A DNA stretch of 64,000 bases from Salvelinus alpinus (Eukaryota > Chordata > Actinopteri > Salmoniformes > Salmonidae). Numbering within the stretch: the first letter of the stretch is position 1; each line of letters opens with the position of its first letter. The stretch spans positions 24,525,055 through 24,589,054 of the forward strand of contig NC_092096.1 of assembly GCF_045679555.1 (NCBI RefSeq), read 5' to 3'. A program made the position numbers and the translations under genes. The notes under the pieces were generated by a model. That model was not told where the DNA came from. It made no database searches and was given only the letters and a program-made list of their open reading frames with translations. This document shows, one piece after another, positions 23,215 through 35,431 of this stretch.

Positions 23215-23826
23215 GCCAGCACAGGTGAAACACCTCCCGACTAACGAGACGGACAAGCCAGCACAGATGTAACACCTCCCGACTAACGAGATGGACAAGC
23301 CAGCACAGGTGTTACACCTCCCGACTAATGAGATGGACAAGCCAGCACAGGTGAAACACCTCCCGACTAATGAGATGGACAAGCCAGCACAGGTGAAACA
23401 CCTCCCGACTAACGAGATGGACAAGCCAGCACAGATGTAACACCTCCCGACTAACGAGATGGACAAGCCAGCACAGGTGTTACACCTCCCGACTAATGAG
23501 ATGGACAAGCCAGCACAGGTGAAACACCTCCCGACTAACGAGATGGACAAGCCAGCACAGGTGTTACACCTCCCGACTAACGAGATGGACAAGCCAGCAC
23601 AGGTGTTACACCTCCCGACTAATGAGATGGACAAGCCAGCACAGGTGAAACACCTCCCGACTAACGAGATGGACAAGCCAGCACAGGTGTAACACCTCCC
23701 GACTAACGAGATGGACAAGCCAGCACAGGTGTTACACCTCCCGAGTAACGAGATGGACAAGCCAGCACAGGTGTAACACCTCCCGACTAACGAGATGGAC
23801 AAGGCAGCACAGGTGTAACACATACT
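23215..23826. repeat. 42-bp minisatellite, about 14.5 copies
   Basis: The unit contains GCCAGCACAGGTGTTACACC then TCCCGACTAACGAGATGGAC. Variants (GTGAAAC, GTGTTAC, ATGTAAC; AACGAG or AATGAG) alternate. Since 42 is divisible by three, a 211-codon frame is open on the minus strand with 14-residue Cys-containing repeats. I treat this as a repeat artefact. Confidence 0.97.
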
Positions 23827-23982
23827 TACTAACAAGGTGACACCAATCGGTGCACCCTATGTGCTAACATGCTGCCTCAAAATATAAATGAAAAAAACTA
23901 AACCGGTAACAAAAAAACAAACAAACAAACAAAAAAATATATATATATAGTCAAAGGAATAAGTCAAATCTGTTCCATGACA

Positions 23983-25999
23983 CAGTACCTTCAGAAAGTA
24001 TTCATACCCCTTGACTTATTCCACATTTTGTTGTGATACAGCCTGAATTCAAAATGGTTTAAACAGATTTTTTTTCACTATTTTTTTCACTATACACGAT
24101 ACCAAATAATGACAAAGTGAAAACCTTTATTTCGTTTTTTACATTTTTGTCAATTTTTTTAAATGAAATATTTTTTTTAAAGATCTAATTTGCATAAGTA
24201 TTCACACCCCTGAGTCAATACTTTGTAGAAGCGTCTTTGGCAGCGTTTACAGCTGTGAGTCTTTCTGGGTAAGTCTCTAAGAGCTTTCCACACCTGGATT
24301 GTGCAATATTTGTCTATTATTCTTTTCAAAATTCTTCAAGCTCTGTCAAATTGGTTCTTGATCATTGCTAGACAACAATCTTCAGGTCTTGCCATATACC
24401 TATAAGTAGATTAAAGTCCAAACTGTAACTGCCACTCAGGAACATTCACTGTCTTCTTGGTAAGCAACTCCTCCAGTGTATATTTGGCCTTGTGTTTTAG
24501 GTTATTGTCCTGCTGAAAGGTGAATTAAATCTCCCAGTGTATGGTGGAAAGAAGACTGAACCAGGTTTTCCTCTAGGATTCTGCCTGTGCTTAGCTCCAT
24601 TCCATTTATTTTTTAACCTGAACAACTCCCCAGTCCTTAATTATTACAAGCATACCCATAACATGATGCAGCTACCACTATGCTTGAAAATATGAATATG
24701 GAGAGTGGTACTCAGTAATTTGCTGTATTGGATTTGCCCGAAACATATCACACTGACTAGATCTGTCACTTCGTTCACAGTCGCTGCTGTCCTTGTCTGT
24801 TCCTAAGGCTAGAACTGAGATGGGGAAACAATATTTTTCCCATAATGCCCCTTCATCCTGGAACATGCTTCAAAAGATATTCAAGTTAGGGGAGTTAGTG
24901 TCCTTGCCTGTTTTTAAGACTCTGATCGATAACACTGTTTGTGATAGCTGCAGTTGTTTCTAATATTCAATTGTATCCGTAACTTGTGACACTTTGTATT
25001 TTGGAAGTATTTTTTCATGTACACGCTGCTATTTCCCTGTTTTGCCTTCTTGCCAGGTCACCCTCGCAAAAGAGGTTCTTAACCTCAATGGGTCTTACCT
25101 GGTTAAATAAAGGTTAAATTAAAAATTAAAAAACGTATTCAGGACCAAAGGTTTATTGGTTTTCCACATTTTTACCAGTACTACTTCAGTTAGCCTTGTT
25201 GCAAACAGGACGCATGTTTTGGAATATTTGTATTTTGTACAAGCTTCCTCCTTTTCACTCTGTCAATTTGGTTAGTATTGTCGAGTAACTACAATGTTGT
25301 TGAACCATCCTCAGTTTTCTCCTATCACAGCCGTTAAACTCTGTAACTGTTTTAAAGTTACCTTTGGCGTCATGGTGAAATCCCGGAGCGGCTTCCTTTC
25401 TGAGTTAGGAAGGAGTCTGTATCTTTGTAGTGACTTGGTGTATTGACACACCATCCAAAGTTTAATTATTAACTTCACCATGTACCATGTAGGTCAAATG
25501 TAATATGTAAAATGTATGTAAACGTAACCAAAAAGCTGTAAAAACAACCAAAAATATATTTTTGTCATCCGAAGATGGGGGTTGATGGATGGGTTGATTA
25601 AAAAATAATAATAATAATAATACAAACGTCACGATGCTCAAAGGGATATTCAATGTCTGTTTTTTTATACCAATCTACCAATTGGTGCCCTTCTTCTTCT
25701 ATTGGAAAACCCCCTGGTCTTTGTGGTTGCATCTGTTTGAAATAGTGTTTTAATGGGTCCATGCAATTTATTATGTGACTGATTAAGCACATTTTTACTC
25801 ATGAACTGGTTTAGTCTTGCCATAACAAAGGGGTTGAATACTTATTTATGTATTAATTTGTAAACATTTTGACAAACATAATTCCACTTTGATTTATGGG
25901 GTATTGTGTGTAGGCCAGTGACAAAACAATCTAAATGTAATCCTGTAACAACAGAATGTGGAAAAAGACAAGGGGTGTGAACACTTTCTGAAGGCTCTG
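23983..25999 (-). mobile_element. Tc1-like transposon with two nested insertions
   Basis: The ends CAGTACCTTCAGAAAGTATT and ACACTTTCTGAAGG are inverted. The body matches the element at 52027-53684, with transposase remnants on the minus strand and no long frame. About 24740-25125 interrupts it and ends with the SINE- or LINE-like tail TTACCTGGTTAAATAAAGGT. About 25485-25635 is a second interruption with (AAT)n. All parts are degenerate. Confidence 0.8.
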
Positions 26000-27050
26000 C
26001 ATCTGTCACTGAGCAGACCCTTTTATCGAAAGCGCCTTACAGTTTGTGACTCGTGTTAATTGAAGTCATTGCTTTAGCACCATGCTCTTACCAAGGGGTC
26101 ACACAGAACCGAGTGAATTAACAGCAGCAGAGGTCAACCCTTCTATAAAGCATGCATGATGACATCTTTCCTGAATTAAGCCTTTTGATACAATCACCTC
26201 AAAACCAAAGACGGACGAGGGTTTATCCAGCATAATGGGCACCAACCATATGGGCACACAGTGTGGATGAGCCTGCCTGCTGAGATGAACGCTGTCCGTG
26301 CCTATACATTCACCCAAGTCACGACTCGGTTCGGACGCTACAGACGTTTTAGTGAGAAGACCGATTTTTGGGATGTCTCCTGGTCTGATACACAGCGCTG
26401 TAGCTCTGCGGTTGAAAGTGGCGGAAAAAATGACATCTTTACCTTAAACTGACGGATTATGTTAATTAGATACTCCTAAGGATAGGAGATAAACTCAAGG
26501 AACTTTAATTGAAAGCTCATGAAGTGGACCTGTTGTTTACCTCATGGAATATTCCAAGACATCTCTTAGTTTCCTCTATCCTTCCTCATGCCTACTCTGA
26601 TCTGTGCAACGCCTACCCTATAGCCTACCCTTTAGCCTGTAAAAACAAGATAACCTCCTAAAAAGTTATTTTTAATACAAGTATTTATTTGTATTGATTG
26701 GCAGATATTTTTTAATCAAGACAATCAAGGCCCAGAGGTAAACATCTGAAAATATTGTTCGGAAGGTTGTGCACTGCGCATAGAAGCATGGTGCGCGTGG
26801 AGCTGTCCATGGTGCTGAATGCCATAGCATCAACAAGTAGTGAGCGTTTCATTTTCTAGGCTACTCACGAGCGCTATGTTGAAACTATTGGAAAAACATG
26901 ACATTGGCTGACACAATCTGGTTAAAACGTTTGAAACTGCAAATAGCTTTGTAGGATAAATCGGATGTGTTACAAAAGTGTCAGAAGGGGTGACGAAATG
27001 GATCCTTGCAAGGGGGTGTCAACGCATCAGAGTCAGTGTGTGATCTTTGA
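26000..27050. other. Intergenic region upstream of ucn3, no feature recognised
   Basis: Single-copy-looking sequence, with no array or recognisable transposon. Regulatory elements of ucn3 could lie here, but none can be assigned by eye. Confidence 0.45.
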
Positions 27051-27059
27051 GAGAGAAGA

Positions 27060-27260
27060 GACCAAAAATGTCAACCCTATGACGTTAGTTCTGGCGCACG
27101 AATGAATTCCGAACGAATGGACGTGCGAGCCAAATTCGTGATCAGAAGACGCGGAAAGAACAAGGCGAGAACGAGGTTGGGAGATCAGGGAAGCCCGAAT
27201 TTTAAAACGCTGGGATTACCAATATTTTATAGCCTATTCAATTGTTATCTAGGGTGTTTT
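27060..27260 (+). promoter_or_regulatory. ucn3: Putative ucn3 promoter
   Basis: TGACGTTA (27080-27087) is a CRE-like site. AATATTTTATAG (27221-27232) is a plausible TATA region, about 100 bases upstream of the first exon's donor. Cyclic-AMP control through CRE sites is common in CRF-family genes; that is family knowledge. The transcription start is inferred, not seen. Confidence 0.4.
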
Positions 27261-27332
27261 TCTTTGTTTGTACTAGTCACATGTGACTTTCTGGCGGAAA
27301 CTGTCTTCTAGAATTACAGTGCACGGAACTTG

Positions 27333-27653
27333 GTAAGTTATTTTTTGATCTGGCATATTTCCGTGTGCTCAAATCATGAATGTAGTTAAATATTTCAATA
27401 TTATTCACTTAATGTTTTGATCGGATCAGACATTTTTAAACCATAAAGTGTTGCTTTATATAATTTACAATAGGGAAGGCAATAACGCGTAAAACTGATC
27501 TACTCTTTTGGACTATTGTCTTTACGCATGGTGAACATGGAGAGGGTTCTATTTGTCAGATATATGGGAACTTTTAAAGTTTAGTGACCAATAAACGAAC
27601 GGTTTTCTCTCTCTCTCTAGTACTAGTACTCTCTCTCTCTCCAATCGCTTAGG
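27333..27653 (+). other. ucn3: ucn3 5'-UTR intron
   Basis: The donor CTTG|GTAAGT (exon ends 27332) and the acceptor after a CT-rich tract, CTTAG|GAC, lie just before the ATG. A single intron in the 5' UTR, with the whole precursor in exon 2, is the usual CRF/urocortin gene structure. Confidence 0.65.
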
Positions 27654-27658
27654 ACATC

Positions 27659-28120
27659 ATGATGCCGTTCCTAAGAACCCTGGTTGTGCTGGCTGTCCTC
27701 TGCGCGCCAACCTCCAGCCTCTGTCTCAGACTGTACCAGAGCGACTCCAACCTCCTCTGTGACGATGACATACTAGCTGAGGTCCAGACGAACGACGTTC
27801 CCAGTGAAGAGTTCCCAGTGTCGGAAAGCTGGGGCTCCCTCTTCAAATCCGGAGACACTCTCTCCTCCGTAGAGTCGCGGGAGAAAAGGACGTCGACTTA
27901 CCCCGCCAACTACAGGTTTCTCAGTCAGACGCAGCTAAGGAGTAAGATGTTTCAGAACAGCATAAATAATGACCGGCTAAGCAAGTTTACCCTCTCTCTA
28001 GATGTGCCCACCAACATCATGAACATTCTCTTTGACATCCAAAAGTCCAAGAACCTGCGCGCAAAAGCGGCCGACAACGCGCGTCTGATGGCGCAGATTG
28101 GACGAAGGAAGAGACAGTAG
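27659..28120 (+). CDS. ucn3: Urocortin-3 prepropeptide
   Basis: 153 codons in one exon. Residues 1-22 form a signal peptide (MMPFLRTLVVLAVLCAPTSS). A propeptide follows, with an REKR convertase site at 74-77. The mature peptide is residues 110-147 (38 residues), starting FTLSLDVPTNIMNILFDIQ and ending LMAQI. Gly148 is the amide donor and RRKR at 149-152 the cleavage site. FTLSLDVPTNIM is diagnostic of urocortin-3/stresscopin rather than CRF, urotensin-1 or urocortin-2. The peptide is a secreted agonist of CRF receptor type 2. A second ATG follows immediately, so translation may start one codon later. The mature N-terminus follows a single Lys (SK|F), as in mammalian TK|F. Confidence 0.96.
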   Translation: MMPFLRTLVVLAVLCAPTSSLCLRLYQSDSNLLCDDDILAEVQTNDVPSEEFPVSESWGSLFKSGDTLSSVESREKRTSTYPANYRFLSQTQLRSKMFQNSINNDRLSKFTLSLDVPTNIMNILFDIQKSKNLRAKAADNARLMAQIGRRKRQ

Positions 28121-28973
28121 ACTATCTCTCCGACGGTTGAAGCCGCTACCCTGATTATCCATTACATATTAGATTTTCACTCTGACAAATACGTATTGCT
28201 GGAAGTTTTATTTGTCCTCAAATTGAACTTTCAGATGCAGTATTTGTGAGAATTTTTTTTTCTCCTGTGGTTATAATCTAGCAAATTTAAATACGAAACA
28301 TAGGGATTATTGAGATGGACTTTTCTGAAGTACAATTGGAGTGTTTACTGTACAGGCCTATTCTATTTTAAAATCCCTGAAATTGAAGAAAATCAAAAGA
28401 CAATTCGAGATTATTTTGAACAAGTCTACTCACTGAATGATTTTCATTTCTGTTCAGAATATACATTTCAATTAGTTAAAATGAAAGTACTTTCAAGATA
28501 AGGTTAGGCCCTATAAAGCTATACAACTTCTAGTCTTCCACTGGAGTGTTAAAGATCGAACCAGGAAATGTGGTATAATGAGAGGGGTCTTTGAAATTAG
28601 ATAAGGCAAATGAGGAAATATGTAAATTGTACATGCATAAAATCAGTGGGTAACCTGTAATTAGCCTGAAATGGTTTGCATTTCCTCTCATTTGTGCCCG
28701 CGTTTTATAGGAAAAGCAAGACATGCATATGCTTGAAATACAGGACAGAACGGTACAATACAAATTATGTGAACAAATTGCATTCATTGAAATTCGCACG
28801 CATTTTGCGGCATAATTAGTGTAAAGAGAAGCGAGTTAGACTATATACCTTTGTGAATAGACGCTAGAATGTGAAATGTTTATGAGTTATTTCAAGGTAA
28901 ATGCATGGTAGCCTCAATGTTTGATCATCAAATGTCTGTTATTTTTTATACACAAAGGGATTATTTTTCCTCA

Positions 28974-28979
28974 AATAAA
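28974..28979 (+). terminator. ucn3: Candidate ucn3 poly(A) signal
   Basis: AATAAA within TCAAATAAAAGCAG, about 850 bases after the ucn3 stop. It is the first canonical signal seen downstream, so the 3' UTR would be long and AT-rich. Confidence 0.45.
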
Positions 28980-29160
28980 AGCAGATGAATTAAACGTTGT
29001 CTTCAATAACGGCCATTTTCACATTTAGAAGGTGTTGTAATTTAGGTGTTAGGCATAATCAAGTCAGTCAGTCAGCCAGCCAATGGAAAACAACAGCTTT
29101 GTCTATATGAACTATGAATATATTATCGGCCCTATATATGCTATAGCTTTCAGGTGTGTT

Positions 29161-29264
<104 letters not shown>

Positions 29265-29510
29265 GGGAGTCCATTACATTTCCTCGTCTCTAAATATTTT
29301 AGAGGCATTTAAATATGTGTTTTATTATGACATTGTATTATATTAAAAATTGCATTTATTATGACAAGTGAGCCTATATGCAAACTTGAATGTGTGAACC
29401 AGCTTCAGGTTAGGATTTTCTGTCATGAATCTTGTTCTTGAGGCAGCTCTGCAGAGTGGTCACTAGCTGGCACAGCCACAAAGTCGAAAGATCTGATTTT
29501 ATACCTAACC

Positions 29511-30115
29511 CCAGTGGCGACCCCTCATTCAGGGCAGGTGGGGCAGAGCCCCACTTGTTTTGAGCCCCACATGCCTGTTTTGCATGTTATTTTGGCATTA
29601 ATACTTATCCGATAGCAGTTTTCAAACAATGTAAAAAAATATGTATATCATTGAGTTAATAAAGCTGCATACAAACATGGTCTATTTTTTGTTTTCTAGA
29701 GTAAGGCAGCTACAAAATGCAGGTGTTTCAGGCTAGCTCAGTGCTTTCTGTGGTGGGGCAAGCCAGCAGGAAATACGGACTGTTGCGTCGTGATTGGCTC
29801 AGTGTTCTGTCACTCATGGGGACATCCCAGTAACTTTGAGAAAACACACTTTATATCAGAGTTGTCTCAAAATGGCTATGCATATTCATGACATGAGGCT
29901 AGTAGCATAGCATCTCTCTCGATTGAATACAGGAGGGTGAAGTCAACAACCCTCGTCGAATATTCAAAATAAGATTACAATAATGACATGCATTAATACA
30001 CCAATCCAAACAAAGGATAGGCAGGAGCTAGACAGCCCGCTGTGCCTCTTTGTGGACAATGACTCCCATTGTTGGGGCAGAGAGACATGTATCTTGTCAG
30101 TATATCCATAATCTT
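29511..30115. mobile_element. Interspersed repeat starting CAGTGGCGACCCCTCATTCA
   Basis: About 600 bp beginning with a sequence I recognise as repeated in salmonids (GGGCAGGTGGGGCAGAGCCCC). CAGTGG at the start suggests a hAT-type end, but the right edge is unclear and no coding remnant is visible. Confidence 0.5.
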
Positions 30116-30159
30116 TGCTACAATTAAATTACATTTCAATTGATGGCTGCTGTGATGGC

Positions 30160-33130
30160 ACACTGTGGTATTTCACCCAATAGATATGAACGTTTATCAA
30201 AATTTGTGGGTCTGTGTAATCTGAGGGAAATATGTGTCTCGAATATGGTCAGACATTTGGCAGGAGGTTAGGAAGTGCAGCTCAGTTTCCACCTCATTTT
30301 GTGGGCAGTGTGCCCATAGCCTATGACGGCCTCTCGCAATAGCAAGGCTATGCTCACTGAGCCTGTACATAGTCTAAGCTTTCCTTAATTTTGGGTCAGT
30401 CACAGTGGTCAGGTATTGGTGTTTTACATTGTACACGGAGGATGCTTTTGTGAATTCTTGGTTGGTGAGTGGACCTCAGACCTCACAACCACAAAGGGAA
30501 ATAACTGATTCAAGTATTTTTAGCCAGATCCTAATTGGGAGGGTGTAGAGGCCCTTCTTGCCTTGTCTCTCAGATTGTTCACAGCTTTGTGGGAGTTACC
30601 TTGTGGTGCTGATGTTTAGGATGAGTTATGTATAATTTTTTGTGTGCTCTACGGCAATAGTGTCTAGATGGTATTTGTGGTCCTTGCAACTGGACCTTCT
30701 TTTGGAACAGCATTATTTTTGTCTTACTGAAATTTACTGTGCAGAAGATCTAGGTGCTGCTGTAGACCCTCCTTGGTTGGGAACAGAAGCACCAGATCGT
30801 CAGCAAACAGTAGACATTTGACTTCAGATTCTAGTAGGGTGAGACCGGGTGCTGCAGACTGTTCTAGTGCCCTCGCCAATTTGTTGATATATATGTTGAA
30901 AAGGGTGGGGCTTAAGCTGCATCCCTGTTTCACCCCACGGCCCTGTGGAAAGAAATGTGTGTGTTTGCCAATTTTAACTGCACACTTGTTGTTTGTGAAC
31001 ATGGATTTTATAATGTCGTATGTTTTTCCCCCAACACCACTTTCGATCAATTTATATAGCAGACCCTGAGTCAAAAGCATGAGAAGACTTTGCCTTTGTT
31101 TTGGTTTGTTTGTTTTCCAATTAGGGTGTGCAGGGTGAATACATGGTCTGTCGTACAGTAATTTGGTAAAAGCCAATTTGACATTTTCTCAGTACATTGT
31201 TATCACTGAGGAAATGTATGAGTTTGCTGTTAATGATAATGCAGAGGATTTTCCCAAGGTTGCTGTTGACGCATATCCCACGGTAGTTATTGGGGTCAAC
31301 TTTGTCTCCACTTTTGTGGATTGGGGTGATCAGTCCTTGGTTACAAATATTGGGGAAGATGCCAGAGCTGAGGATGATGTTAAAGAGTTTATTTATTACC
31401 AATTGGAATTTGTGGTCTGTATATTTTATCATTTCATTTAGGATACCATCAACCCCATAGGCCTTTTTGGGTTGTATATTGTCCTGTAGTTCATTCAATG
31501 TAATTGGATAATCCAGTGGTTTCTGGTAGTCTTTAATAGTTGATTCTAAGATTTGTAATTGATAATGTATATGTTTTTACTGTTTGTTCTTTGTTATAGG
31601 GCCAAAAAGATTGGAGGTGGTTTATCCATACATCACTGTTTTGGATAGATAACTCCTTGTGTTGTTGTTTGTTTAGTGTGTTTCAATTTTCCCATAAGTG
31701 GTTAGATTCTATGGATTCTTCAATTACATTGAGCTGATTTCTGACGTGCTGTTCCTTCTTTTCCCTAGTGTATTTCTGTGTTGTTTTAGTGATTTAACAT
31801 AGTTAAGGCGTAGGCTCAGGTTTTCTGGGTCTCTATGTTTTTGGTTAGATAGGTTTCATCTAACCATTTGTCTTGTTGTTAATTTTCTTAGGATGTCTGC
31901 TTGACATTTTAAGATTTGATAGGGAAGCTAAAAGGTCAAATATACTGTTTACACGGAACCCAAACCGGCTGCGCGCGTGCGCCATTGTGCATACATTTAT
32001 TTTGCCCTCCCACACCAAACGCGATCACGACACGCAGGTTAAAATATCAAAACAAACTCTGAACCAATGACATTAATTTGGGGACAAGTCGAAAAGCATT
32101 CAACATGTGTGGCAATTTAGCTAGTTAGCTTGCCCTTGCTATCTAACGTTAATTTGTCCTATTTAGCTAGCTTGCTGTTGCTAGCTAATTTGACCTTGGA
32201 TATAAACATTGAGTTGTTATTTTAACTGAAATGCACAAGGACCTCTACTCCACCAATTAATCCACACATAAAATGGACAATCGAATCGTTTCTAGTCATC
32301 TTTCCTCTTTCCAGGCTTTTTCATCTTTGAACTTATATGGTGATCGCATCTAAACTTTCATTGTATTACCACGACTACCGGCAAAACAGTTTGTCTTTCA
32401 GTCACCCACGTGGGTATAACCAATGAGGAGATGGCACGTGGGTACCTGCTTCTATAAACCAATGAGGAGATGGGAGAGGCAGGACATGCAGCGCGATCTG
32501 CGTCAAAAATAGGAATGAGTTCTATTTTAGCCCTTGGCGTCGCAGACGCTCGTTAGCGCGCGCAAGCAGTGTGGGTGCAATAATTGAATAACATGGATTT
32601 CTAAATATATTTTGCGACGCTCGCGCACGCGACGTGTCCGGTCTGGTCATAATGTTATGCTTTCTACTGCCAAGTTTACACCATATTTGTGAGGGAATAT
32701 TTTCACCTCCAGGTAGGTGTTTGTCCCCCTGTGTGCTGAGAGTGTCAGGTTCTTGTCCAGTTCTGGCATTTAGGTTGCCACAAACTAGTACATGTTCCTG
32801 GGCCTGAAAATGGTTGATCTCCCACTCTAGGATGGAGAAGCTGTCATCGTTAAAGTATGGGGATTCTATTGGGGGGATATAGGTAGCACACATGAGGACA
32901 TTATTCTCTATTTAGAAAATGTCCTTATTCATTTCTAGCCAGATGTAAAATGTTCCTGTTTTTACTCATTTAATAGAGTGGGTTATGTCTGCTCTATATC
33001 AAATGAGCATACCACCTGAGTCTCTTCCCTGTTTCACACCTGGTAGTTCAGTGGTTGGGAATACCAGCTCTCTGTAACCTAGAGGTCAACCAATGGGTCT
33101 TCTCCTCTATACCATGTTTCTTTTAGGATG
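30160..33130 (-). mobile_element. Non-LTR retrotransposon (LINE), degenerate
   Basis: Minus-strand remnants in order are an endonuclease piece (about 32893-32660: HVLVCGNLNARTG), RT N-terminal part (31498-31121: GVDGILNEMIKYT, LITPIHKSGDKVDPNNYRGI) and RT core (31080-30724: GRGVKQGCSLSPTLFNIYIN, then the FADDLVLL active-site box). There are frameshifts and an in-frame gap between the two RT pieces. A repeat at about 31935-32655 is nested inside. The last 3' part is at 30270-30500. A related 3' fragment is at 62340-63350. The clade was not resolved by eye. Confidence 0.8.
31935..32655. mobile_element. Repeat nested within the LINE, probable DNA element
   Basis: About 720 bp separate LINE RT from LINE endonuclease sequence. 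The ends are GC-rich and roughly inverted: AACCCAAACCGGCTGCGCGC on the left, and GCGCACGCGACGTGTCCGGT on the right. Short TTAGCTAGCT repeats lie inside. No coding remnant is seen. Confidence 0.5.
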
Positions 33131-33523
33131 ATAACACATATTTTTTATAACTAAACACATATAGACCATAGCCTGAAATTTCAAATGGAAACAAATGAGT
33201 CATAGTGGGTAGAACAAATAAGGAGGTGGGCAGAGCCAAGCACGAGCTAGCGAGATCCTATTGACGCGTTCTTGCAGACATCTGCATATTTCCGTTAGGG
33301 AACCCCTCCTCTGTGAAGTACACATGTAACATAGCTAAATTCGCCTTTGCACTCCTAAACAACGCAATTTTTACAAACTTTTGCAAAGGGTAAAGTCTAC
33401 AATACCTAGTCCACTCTGTTCATTACAGATTTTAGTTTTGGGAACAGTATTGATTACATTTTTCATCGATGAGAGAATTTGCAGAATGGCAGCCAAAATC
33501 CATCTCTTTCCATCTTCTCCCAG

Positions 33524-33752
33524 GCTCCTGAGTGGCACAGTGGTCTAAGGCACTGCATCTCAGACCCTAGAGGGGTCACTACAGACTCCCAGGTTCGAAT
33601 CCAGGCTGTATCACAACTGACTGTGATTGTGAGTCCCATAGTGCGGCGCACAATTGTCCCTGCGTTGTCTGAGTTTGGCTGGTGTAGGCTGTCATTGTAA
33701 ATAAGAATTTGTTCTAAACTGACTTGCCTGGGTAAGTTATATTTATTTTTTA
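33524..33752 (+). mobile_element. tRNA-derived SINE
   Basis: A-box-like GAGTGGCACAGTGGTCTAAG and B-box GGTTCGAATCC mark a Pol III promoter about 60 bases apart. The tail ATAAGAATTTGTTCTAAACT is typical of fish SINEs. An inverted tail of the same kind occurs at about 39490-39540. Confidence 0.85.
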
Positions 33753-34115
33753 TCTCCCACTGCCGGCCAGTGGGCTTCCTCTCACTACCATATGTGGTAG
33801 TGTGTGGAAACGCCAAGCAGATGCTTCACATTTATATGTCCGGTGAAACATTTGTCTCATTGTTCTATCTGTGATGGCACTTTCTGTATTTCTGTATTTC
33901 CAATTTCTTTGATTAAGTCTGTGCTCCTGCTCTTTAGGCCAAAGGGAGATGACCTCAGACCTTGTATATTCCAGGATGAGATAGTAATAGCGTTGTATTC
34001 CATAGTGTCCAGTCTTGTTTTCGTGTGATTTATGCTCAGACCACTACAGTAGGTGTGAGCAGATCATGTTGAGTATCTGATACATACTTTAGGTCACAGG
34101 ATGGGGCAAACCATC
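33753..34115 (-). mobile_element. Further LINE 5' fragment (tentative)
   Basis: Sequence between the SINE and the hAT element looks like the upstream part of the same LINE (endonuclease/5' region, minus strand), but no frame longer than about 60 codons survives. Confidence 0.35.
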
Positions 34116-34123
34116 ATCTATGC

Positions 34124-35265
34124 CAGTGGTCACCAACCAGTCGATCGCGATCGACTTGTCGATCTCCAAGGCATTGTGTTCCTTTTTTTTTATTAGTCTC
34201 GGGCTGTTGGTGGTAGGTGCAGCCATTTCAGCTGCCCTGGCGCCAGGTAGGCAAACTGTTGCCATTTCATGTGTCTGAAGGTACAAACTCCCATCACTTC
34301 CCGTGGGCCTAGAGAGGAAATCAAGTGCACTATGCTAACGCTGGCCAATCAGATTGCTCAGATGACCGAGTCTGTAGTAAGGTAGCAGGCATAAAAGAAA
34401 GCTATGGCAAAATTGATACTGTGAGATTTCAAAACATTTAAAACCATGACTAGAGTGAAACTAACAACGAATACAGCAAAGAGCTGCTGTTTTTATGAGT
34501 GAGTTCATGTTTAAGTTCTTTCTCAGCACTGTCAACACTTTGTATTCAGCACTTTTATAACCCATAAAATGTGCGTTCTTCCTATTTCCACTCAACGCTA
34601 CAACAATCAGTGCAGCAGTAATGAATGAGTAGGAAAGTGTATTGATAGGCTGGCGTTGTTGTTATTATTAGCGGCTTGGGTCTTTTTTTAATATCGAGGA
34701 ATATTTCACTTTCTCTGTTCATAGGAGTAACAACATGAATTTGTGCATGAGACAGAAGTAATGCAGTGCAACTCGAGTTTCGCCATCATCTGGAAGACGG
34801 TGTCCCTTTTTGGTCAGTGTCAGTGGAGGAAAGGGAGAGCGGAGGGATGTTGAGAGACGGACCCTCAGTCTGCTGCTCTCTCACTCAGATGCAGGCACCA
34901 TCAGCTCAGTAAAATAAAAAGCAAATTATTTAAATGTATGCTCACTCAGCTGTGCCTCACAAGTAATACAACAATGGATCTATTACCGGTGGGATCATAT
35001 AGCCTACCTCAAATTTTGAAATATAATTTCCCCGAACAACAATGCATTGGCAGGTCAATTCAAGCAAAGCCAGTATGCCGTGATAATGTATTGGGCCTAT
35101 AGCTTACTGCACAAACCTCATTGCTACAGTACTGTTTTTAATTGGTTAATGTTGCATATGCTTACATTTTTTAGGTCATGTTAATAAAAACATCAGAGCG
35201 GTAGATCTCGGCATGCATTTTGACTCAGAAAGTGATCTTAACTCAGGAAAGGTTCTTGACCACTG
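34124..35265. mobile_element. hAT-type DNA transposon copy with perfect 8-bp target duplication
   Basis: The ends CAGTGGTCACCAACC and GGTTCTTGACCACTG are imperfect inverted repeats. The flanks atctatgc (34116-34123) and atctatgc (35266-35273) are identical, the 8-bp signature of hAT insertion. The interior starts with the GTCGATCGCGATCGACTTGTCG motif, partly palindromic. No intact transposase. The right edge is about 45 bases from the copg2 CRE. Confidence 0.85.
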
Positions 35266-35273
35266 ATCTATGC

Positions 35274-35431
35274 TCAGCTTACTACTCCCCCTGCTGCAAA
35301 TCATTAAATTTGACGTCATTTCCGTCGACATGGACACAGACAGGAAAGTTGCAGTTGGCGACGTGGAAGTGACTAGTCGTCTGTTGTGAGGCTGTACACC
35401 AACCACACTGATCCACAAACATTCCGTAACA
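35274..35431 (+). promoter_or_regulatory. copg2: copg2 core promoter and 5' UTR
   Basis: A perfect palindromic CRE, TGACGTCA, lies at 35311-35318 and runs directly into ATTTCCG, an inverted ETS core. GGCGACGTGG (about 35357-35366) is an ACGT-core element of the kind bound by CREB3-family/XBP1 factors that drive secretory-pathway genes. No TATA box is seen, which fits a housekeeping gene. Start site not determinable. Confidence 0.6.

Noticed and set aside
10503-23826. CRISPR-like arrays
   Set aside because: Direct repeats are contiguous with no unique spacers, and the genome is clearly vertebrate.
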